DNA of 11,546 nucleotides from Methanobrevibacter sp. (GTDB lineage Archaea > Methanobacteriota > Methanobacteria > Methanobacteriales > Methanobacteriaceae), in NCBI GenBank assembly GCA_009776495.1, contig WRNS01000010.1, positions 1-11,546 on the forward strand, read 5' to 3'. Shown piece after piece: positions 6,609-11,546 of the stretch. The notes beneath the pieces were generated by a model. It was not told where the DNA came from. It made no database searches and worked only from the letters and a program-made list of their open reading frames with translations. The stretch's first letter is position 1; each line of letters opens with the position of its first letter. The translations under genes and the position numbers were made by a program.

Positions 6609-7622
6609 ATGGATATTACATTGATTTCAAAATCTTTTCAAACAAATACTACGGGACTTGGTAGCTATTCTAAAATGGTGTATGAATGTATTAAGGATGA
6701 AGAAGATTTTAATATTAACTTATTATTTCAAAAACAAAAACAAAAGAGAGGCATTTCTACAATGAAGTTTTCATTTGTTGAAATTCCTTTACAACTAATG
6801 AAAAAAAGATTTAAATATGGAAGTTCAGATGTATATCATATTTTAAACCCTTTGGAATCTTTTTATTTCAACCCTAAAAAATCAGTTGTAACAATACACG
6901 ATTTCATCCCAATACATTATTCAGAAGAAGCAAACAAATTCACAACAATTACTAAAATCATTTATAAAAAAGCTTTAAATAAATCAATCAAATTTAAAAA
7001 CATAATTGTAACTTCCCAAGAAACTGCTGATGTGTTGAAATTAGATTATAATGTTGATGATGATAATATTAACATTATAAAGTATGCAATTGATGACAAA
7101 TATCATCCAAAGTTTATCAAAAATGATATTTTTACTATTGGAACTGTTTCAGTTTTAGAAAGTAGGAAAAGAATTGATATCTTGATTGAAGCATTCTTAG
7201 AAGCAAATATTGAGAATTCACAATTATTGATTGGAGGATCAGGGGGAATGAAAACTAAATTAAAAGAATTAGCTAATAATGATAGTAGAATAAAATTTTT
7301 AGGGTTCATACCAGATGAAAAAATGGTTGATTTTTACAACTCATTAGATGTGTTCGTTTTTCCAACAATTTTGGAAGGCTATGGCTTACCTATAGTTGAA
7401 GCTATGGCATGTGGGAAACCAGTGATAACTCTGGAAGATGGATTTATTCCTTCAGATCTTAAAAAAAGAACTTTTATTTCGTCAAAATCAAATCTAGCAA
7501 ATGATTTAAAAAATAAGAATTTTAAGTGCGATATTGAAAATAATTTGAAATTTGCTAAAGAAGAACATTCTCTCAATAAAATGGGACAAAAACTGAAAAA
7601 AATTTACTATTCTATGATTTAA
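6609..7622 (+). CDS. Glycosyltransferase, GT-B fold, family 4 (glycosyl transferases group 1)
   Basis: At 337 residues it is somewhat shorter than the usual 350-390 of family 4. The N-terminal acceptor-binding domain starts with TGLGSYS near residue 15 and has HDF at 97-99, which is common in mannosyl/rhamnosyl-type enzymes. The C-terminal donor-binding domain has VSVLESRKR (the usual R/K phosphate-binding pair), LLIGGSG, and the signature E256-x7-E264 in LEGYGLPIVEAM followed by GKPVI. It should transfer a sugar from an NDP donor to a growing glycan on the cytoplasmic face of the membrane, with retention of configuration. No membrane segment is seen. The donor and acceptor are unknown; the NDP-sugar genes upstream may supply the donor. 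The ATG at 6609 follows GGTG at 6598-6601, an alternative pairing with the 16S tail. It is separated from the epimerase by 316 bp and is probably transcribed separately. Confidence 0.88.
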   Translation: MDITLISKSFQTNTTGLGSYSKMVYECIKDEEDFNINLLFQKQKQKRGISTMKFSFVEIPLQLMKKRFKYGSSDVYHILNPLESFYFNPKKSVVTIHDFIPIHYSEEANKFTTITKIIYKKALNKSIKFKNIIVTSQETADVLKLDYNVDDDNINIIKYAIDDKYHPKFIKNDIFTIGTVSVLESRKRIDILIEAFLEANIENSQLLIGGSGGMKTKLKELANNDSRIKFLGFIPDEKMVDFYNSLDVFVFPTILEGYGLPIVEAMACGKPVITLEDGFIPSDLKKRTFISSKSNLANDLKNKNFKCDIENNLKFAKEEHSLNKMGQKLKKIYYSMI

Positions 7623-7750
<128 letters not shown>

Positions 7751-7799
7751 AGAACATGATATGACTTGACCATTTCATGGCTCATTATTATATTATGGT

Positions 7800-8595
7800 T
7801 TTGAGCTTCATGTCGTATGAATCTGTCTTATAGTTTATTCTAAATTGTTCTAATAATACATATCCCTGTAAGTTGTATTTAAACACTCTCTAAATATTCT
7901 AAGGAATTTACGAATAATGAATGTCTATTTTCATTATTATTCACATGGATTTCTCTTTTGCAAATTCTCTTTCTCAATGATTAACTGTGTAATGGTTTGT
8001 AATCTTTTCATGATTTATCAAATTATTATAAGTCACATATTCATCAGTATAGACTACAGCTTCATTTTTAACAAATTGATTTACAATTCCACCAATCACT
8101 TTTCGTAAGTTCTTTAAAACAAGGAAAACTGTGTATTTATTCTCTCTATGAACAATTGTAAAAATTGGTGGTTTATCTACACTATACGTTCTCTTCCTCT
8201 TCTTTTCAATGCTCTTCTTCGGGGAAGTTCTTCAAATGGATGTTTTTTTTTATCACTTTGCTTCCAGCATTCACATAAGTATGGTCGAACTCAAATTCTC
8301 CATCAAATGAAGCATACCTATGAATTTTCTCTAAAAGATCTCTTATTAATTTATGATATCTTGCAACAGTTTTACGATTGAGTCCTAATTCTTCTGCCAT
8401 CTGTTTGACTGATTTATTATGGTTATTAGTCAATATCAATAAAACCTGACCAAATGGAATTTTACTTCTTTCAAGAAAAGTTCCAGTAAAATCTTTGAAA
8501 AAAGTATCACAATCTTTACAAGAATATCTTTTTCCTCGACCTCACCCTCCACGGTTATTTATTTTAAATGAACCACAAAAAGGACAATAAACATA
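7800..8595 (-). pseudogene. Broken IS1595 (ISXO2-like) family transposase
   Basis: Reading leftwards from about 8590, a zinc ribbon (CPFC, then CKDC) leads to SKIPFGQ and a helix-turn-helix (KQMAEELGLNRKTVARYH). The first catalytic aspartate follows in EFDHTY (8284-8286). An in-frame TGA at 8542-8544 interrupts the zinc ribbon. A run of nine A (8243-8251 on the other strand) has shifted the frame: the next piece reads KKKHPFEELPRRR, and another frame change near 8180 restores VDKPPIFTIVHRENK and VYTDEY, with the second aspartate, down to a stop at 7974-7976. Farther on, VNNNENRHSL holds the third acidic residue and FRECLNTTYR resembles the family's C-terminal end, again in different frames. 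The triad is recognisable but the gene is dead. The enzymes cut and paste their own element. I could not find convincing terminal inverted repeats; GACACTCTCTTTATC at 8713-8727 is a candidate right end. Confidence 0.82.
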
Positions 8596-8767
8596 TTAAT
8601 TAGATTATAATGAAAAAAATTTCTAATGAGAAATATATAGTTTAATCCAGGGAATATATATTATAATAAAAGAATATATATTTCAATAGTTATTTTTTAA
8701 TTGTAAATTTTAGACACTCTCTTTATCATTATTAAACTTATAGAAAAAATAAAAAATCTGTGATTTT
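8596..8767. other. Spacer between transposase relic and methyltransferase; likely promoter region
   Basis: It contains alternating AT stretches (GAATATATATTATAATAAAAGAATATATATTTC, split as GAATATATATTATAATAA near 8652-8669 and AAGAATATATATTTC near 8670-8684) that could hold archaeal TATA boxes for the methyltransferase. ACACTCTC near 8714-8721 may be part of an insertion-sequence end. The ribosome site lies at its right edge. No gene is seen. Confidence 0.35.
8760..8764 (+). promoter_or_regulatory. GTGAT-type ribosome binding site of the methyltransferase gene
   Basis: GTGAT pairs with the GGTGAT-complementary part of the 16S 3' tail, not the usual GGAGG-complementary part, and sits only 3 nt before the ATG at 8768. 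The RecJ-like and glycosyltransferase genes use similar GTGA or GGTG sites, whereas the epimerase gene has GGAGG. Confidence 0.4.
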
Positions 8768-9694
8768 ATGAATGAAATATTTAAAAATCTCATTACAATG
8801 GATTTTTCTAGCAAAACAAAAATACTGAAAACCTATATCAATGGAACCAAAAACTGGCCAAAAACAACTTTATTTTTATTAGGATTGTTTAGAAAAGTTA
8901 ATTGGGATTTTAAAAATCTCGGAAAAATTGAATTAACCAGAAAAGATATTGATACTGGAGTTTTATCCTTTTTAATATCAGTATCCAACGATAACTTGAC
9001 CGAAAAGCAAGAAAAAACAATACAATCCCTTCTATTTCAAAGAAATAATAAAATAATAGAAATTAACGGCATAAAAATGCAAAACTATGATTTGCCTATA
9101 ATTTTTGAAAATTTTGCTATAGAACAGTTCCACGTGAAAAAAGGAAATGGAAAAAATGTTATAGATATTGGAGCTAATCGAGGGGATACAGCTCTCTTTT
9201 TTGGAAACAAAAATTATAATGTGATAGGGTTTGAACCAGTTTCCGAATTGTATAACAGTGCTATTAAAAATATCGAGCTTAATAAAAGTTTTAAAGAAAA
9301 AATTATTATGATAAACAAAGCAGTTAGTTGCAAAAATGGTGAAACTAAAATATATATTAATGAAGATTTAGATAATCGTTCAGGAGACTCAAGCCAATAT
9401 TTAGATAAAAAAGGTAAGTATGAATTGGTAAAAACTATAACTATTGAAAAGATTTTAAAAGATTATAATATAACTCCCTATATTCTAAAAATAGATTGTG
9501 AAGGATGTGAAAAAGATGTTATATTACATTCAGATTTATCGATGTTTAAAGAAATATATTTTGAATATCATGTACCCTATACTAACATAGCTCCAGAAAT
9601 ATTAATTGATAAATTAAAAACACAAGGATTCAAATTAATTGAAAAAGAAGAAACTGCAATACCAGGAATTGGAATTGTAAAAATGGCAAAATGA
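8768..9694 (+). CDS. FkbM-family SAM-dependent methyltransferase
   Basis: The protein has 308 residues. After about 125 N-terminal residues of no recognised domain comes the FkbM methyltransferase domain: SAM-binding motif I VIDIGANRGDTALFF from 131, the acidic end of strand 2 in FEP (E156), and the family's KIDCEG at 241-246, followed by IYFEYH. FkbM-type enzymes mostly O-methylate hydroxyl groups of sugars or small molecules; in glycan loci they typically methylate a sugar of the surface polysaccharide or N-glycan. There is no signal peptide or membrane span, so it should act in the cytosol. It follows the dead insertion sequence and precedes a radical SAM gene by 333 bp. A decayed relative of its C-terminus lies at 3558-3788, showing the locus once held at least two such genes. 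The acceptor is unknown. Confidence 0.87.
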   Translation: MNEIFKNLITMDFSSKTKILKTYINGTKNWPKTTLFLLGLFRKVNWDFKNLGKIELTRKDIDTGVLSFLISVSNDNLTEKQEKTIQSLLFQRNNKIIEINGIKMQNYDLPIIFENFAIEQFHVKKGNGKNVIDIGANRGDTALFFGNKNYNVIGFEPVSELYNSAIKNIELNKSFKEKIIMINKAVSCKNGETKIYINEDLDNRSGDSSQYLDKKGKYELVKTITIEKILKDYNITPYILKIDCEGCEKDVILHSDLSMFKEIYFEYHVPYTNIAPEILIDKLKTQGFKLIEKEETAIPGIGIVKMAK

Positions 9695-9831
9695 TAAATA
9701 TTAAATAAAAATCAAGTGATTAATTAATTGTTTTTATTTTAGTGTCCATTATAAAAAAAAATCCCGAATAGAGGATAAGTCTAAAAATTAAAAATTTTTT
9801 CTATAATATTAAGATTATTTACTTATTATAG
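9695..9831. other. AT-rich spacer after the methyltransferase
   Basis: No gene is seen. A T-run (AATTGTTTTTATTTT near 9726-9740) shortly after the stop could act as an archaeal U-rich terminator. TAAAAATTAAAAATTTTTT near 9782-9800 is self-complementary and adds little. Confidence 0.35.
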
Positions 9832-9915
9832 AATTCAAAATGGGAATACAAAAAAAGCTACTTCAATGGAGAACCTAGTGATTTTTCATTAGATTTTAAA
9901 CTTAAATTCATATGA
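9832..9915 (+). pseudogene. Unassigned coding-like scrap, possible C-terminal gene relic
   Basis: Between TAG 9829-9831 and TGA 9913-9915, 27 codons read as a protein-like tail: NSKWEYKK, SYFNGEP, then SDFSLDFKLKFI. Local composition (GGAGAACCTAGTGAT) is richer than the flanking AT-only spacer, as in the other relics. There is no start codon and no recognised family. It could be chance. The rest of the spacer to 10027 is AT-rich, with an A-run at about 9919-9930 and no clear ribosome site beyond GGGAT at 10019-10023. Confidence 0.25.
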
Positions 9916-10027
9916 TAAAAAAAAAAAAGAAATAAATAATATAAATAACAATAATAAAAAGTTTAAAAAATACTTTAAAAATATTATTCAAAAACTTATT
10001 ATAAATTTTTAAGTAACTGGGATATTC

Positions 10028-11473
10028 ATGAAAATTCTATTTATTAACTTACCATATACATTCAACATTAGTCGTGCAAGTAGATGGCCAGAGAAAACTA
10101 AATCAGGAACCTTGTACTATCCTTATTGGTTAGCTTATGCTGCTGGAGTTTGCGAAGAAAAAAAGATTGAAACGAATTTGATTGATTGTATTACTAAAAA
10201 TTATGATAGAAAAGATATTTTAAATGAAATAATAAAATATAAACCAGATTTTATAATGACAGAAGTCACAACACCTACTTGCTATTATGATTATGAAACA
10301 ATTAACTTTATAAAGGAAGAAAATCCCCACATTAAAATCATTGTTGGAGGAACTCATGCTACAATCTTACCAGAACAAGTTTTAAATGAATGTAAAGGAA
10401 TTGATTACATTGTAAGAGGAGAATATGATTTCACCATACCAGAAATTGTTCTTAGTGAAAATGATGATTCAAAAATCTCGAAAATAAAGGGAATTTCCTA
10501 TAGGAATAATAATGAAATAATCCACAATCCTGACTCAGAGCCTTTAGAAAACTTAGATGAGTTACCTTTTGTTTCTAAGGTTTATCAGAAATATTTAAAT
10601 GTTAATGATTATGCATATGCATTTGCTCAAAAACCAATGATACAAATAGTTAGCTCTAGAGGTTGTCCTAATCAATGTGATTTTTGCTCATACCCATCTA
10701 CAATGGGAGGAAGATTGTTTAGAACGAGGAGTACAAAAAATCTTGTAGACGAGATTGAGTATATTTCTAAATCAATGAGTGAGATAAAAGAAATATTTAT
10801 TGAAGATGATACCTTCACAGTTGATGAAAATCGAGTTGATGAAATTTGTGATGAAATAATTAAAAGAAATTTAAAAGTAACCTTCTCATGTAATACACGA
10901 GTGGATCTTTCATATGAAGTTATGAAAAAGATGAAAGAAGCTGGATGTAGATTACTTGTTGTTGGCTATGAATCAGGATCACAAAAAGTTTTAGACAAAA
11001 TCAAAAAAGGGATAACCTTAGAAAAATCTTTGGAATTTGCAAAAAATACTAAAAAATTAGGAATTAAAGTATTTGGATGCTTTATGATAGGTTTAAGTGG
11101 TGATGATTTAGATACCATTAATGAAACCTTTGAATTTGCAAAGAAAGTCTATCCAGATATGTGTTTTTTTCAACAGGCAGTTCCATTTCCAGGGACAGAT
11201 TTTTACGCATGGGCTAAAGAAAATAATTACCTTATAACTGAAGATTATTCTCAATGGTTAAATGAAGAGGGATACCTCAATTGCCTCTTAAATTACCCTT
11301 ATGCTAGTGCAGAAGAAATTGAAAAGATTAGAGATAGTTTAATGAGTAAATATTATTTTTCATTAACTTATATATTTAAAACATTTCTCTCAAATTTAGA
11401 TTTTAATGAATTAAAACGTGTCTTGCGAAGTGGTTCTGCTTACATTTTATTTAGACTTAAAAAATTGATTTAA
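10028..11473 (+). CDS. Cobalamin-binding (B12) radical SAM enzyme
   Basis: The protein has 481 residues with the usual two-domain layout. Residues 1 to about 145 form a B12-binding-type Rossmann domain (ILFINLPY, YYPYWLAYAAG, VGGTHATILPEQV, VRGEYD). The radical SAM domain has the iron-sulfur cluster motif C213-x3-C217-x2-C220 in RGCPNQCDFCSYP, then IEDDTFT, SCNTRVD and GYESGSQKVLDKI, the last being characteristic of the BchE/HpnP-like subgroup. FMIGLSGD and a family-typical PFPGT motif follow. The C-terminal part (about 420-481) is helical and basic. No DxHxxG cobalamin-histidine motif is evident in the N-domain, as is common in this subgroup. Members methylate unactivated carbons, form rings or rearrange lipids and sugars; the reaction here cannot be predicted. 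Position after an FkbM methyltransferase in a glycan locus suggests modification of a sugar or lipid carrier. It is oxygen-sensitive chemistry suited to an anaerobe. Confidence 0.88.
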   Translation: MKILFINLPYTFNISRASRWPEKTKSGTLYYPYWLAYAAGVCEEKKIETNLIDCITKNYDRKDILNEIIKYKPDFIMTEVTTPTCYYDYETINFIKEENPHIKIIVGGTHATILPEQVLNECKGIDYIVRGEYDFTIPEIVLSENDDSKISKIKGISYRNNNEIIHNPDSEPLENLDELPFVSKVYQKYLNVNDYAYAFAQKPMIQIVSSRGCPNQCDFCSYPSTMGGRLFRTRSTKNLVDEIEYISKSMSEIKEIFIEDDTFTVDENRVDEICDEIIKRNLKVTFSCNTRVDLSYEVMKKMKEAGCRLLVVGYESGSQKVLDKIKKGITLEKSLEFAKNTKKLGIKVFGCFMIGLSGDDLDTINETFEFAKKVYPDMCFFQQAVPFPGTDFYAWAKENNYLITEDYSQWLNEEGYLNCLLNYPYASAEEIEKIRDSLMSKYYFSLTYIFKTFLSNLDFNELKRVLRSGSAYILFRLKKLI

Positions 11474-11493
11474 AATCTGATAAATAACTTTTT

Positions 11494-11513
11494 AACTTTG
11501 ATAATTCAAAGTT
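11494..11513 (+). terminator. Small perfect hairpin after the radical SAM gene, possible terminator
   Basis: AACTTTGA at 11494-11501 pairs with TCAAAGTT at 11506-11513 around a TAAT loop, 20 bp after the stop codon. There is no strong T-tract after it (GTTTAAAAAAAATT follows), but T5 precedes it. An archaeal terminator needs mainly T-runs, so the role is uncertain. The palindrome could equally be a protein binding site upstream of the next gene. Confidence 0.4.
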
Positions 11514-11546
11514 TCCATTGTTTAAAAAAAATTATATAAAACAAAC

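Noticed and set aside
7103..7576. Two - strand open frames (7103-7309 and 7379-7576) opposite the glycosyltransferase
   Set aside because: They are antisense to the donor-binding domain with its E-x7-E signature and show no protein features of their own.
7917..8381. Two + strand open frames (7917-8108 and 8148-8381)
   Set aside because: They lie opposite the transposase relic on the - strand, and their translations match no family; they are shadows of former coding sequence.
8206..8439. A 77-residue - strand frame with a helix-turn-helix that could pass for a small DNA-binding regulator
   Set aside because: The same frame continues upstream through a zinc ribbon and downstream, after a homopolymer frameshift, into the catalytic part of an IS1595-type transposase, so it is a piece of that pseudogene.
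7871..8727. ACACTCTCT at both about 7887 and 8714 as ends of the insertion sequence
   Set aside because: The copies are in direct, not inverted, orientation, and the left one lies within the former coding part of the transposase (FRECLNTTYR), so it is probably coincidence.

Overview
The window is very AT-rich (the spacers more so than the genes). It reads as archaeal, most likely a methanogen of the Methanobacteriales such as Methanobrevibacter or Methanosphaera. The evidence is the archaeal RecJ-like DHH nuclease, the low-GC codon use, start regions with GGAGG- or GGTGAT-type ribosome sites, and long AT-rich spacers. The genus assignment is inference. All seven intact genes lie on the + strand.

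Layout. 1-32 may be the tail of an upstream gene. 87-1484 is a housekeeping-type RecJ-like nuclease. From about 2.39 kb to 11.47 kb the window becomes a surface-glycan locus: a sugar-1-phosphate nucleotidyltransferase fused to a cupin (2394-3401), a nucleotide-sugar dehydrogenase (4008-5258), an extended-SDR epimerase/dehydratase (5294-6292), a GT-B glycosyltransferase (6609-7622), an FkbM-type methyltransferase (8768-9694) and a cobalamin-binding radical SAM enzyme (10028-11473). Only the dehydrogenase and epimerase are tightly spaced (35 bp). A plausible combined role is to activate a sugar phosphate, oxidise and epimerise the nucleotide sugar, transfer the sugar, and methylate or otherwise modify the glycan. 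The actual glycan cannot be read from the sequence.

The most striking feature is the spacers, which hold gene relics. Downstream of the RecJ-like gene lies a decayed second copy of its own 3' part (about 1780-2100). Between the nucleotidyltransferase and the dehydrogenase lies a decayed C-terminus of a second FkbM methyltransferase, readable in one frame through three stops (3558-3788), followed by a probable decayed nucleotidyltransferase C-terminus (about 3880-3985). Two further coding-like scraps (6354-6515, 9832-9915) cannot be assigned. All of these are on the same strand as the live genes, and the identified ones are 3' ends. This suggests repeated replacement of cassettes by recombination, leaving gene tails behind.

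A broken IS1595/ISXO2-type transposase on the - strand (about 7800-8595) and a 28-nt (GA)14 tract (7719-7746) separate the glycosyltransferase from the methyltransferase. No tRNA, rRNA, CRISPR array or phage gene was seen. No clearly new defence or mobile system is visible. The relic pattern and the fused nucleotidyltransferase-cupin are the parts most worth following up.
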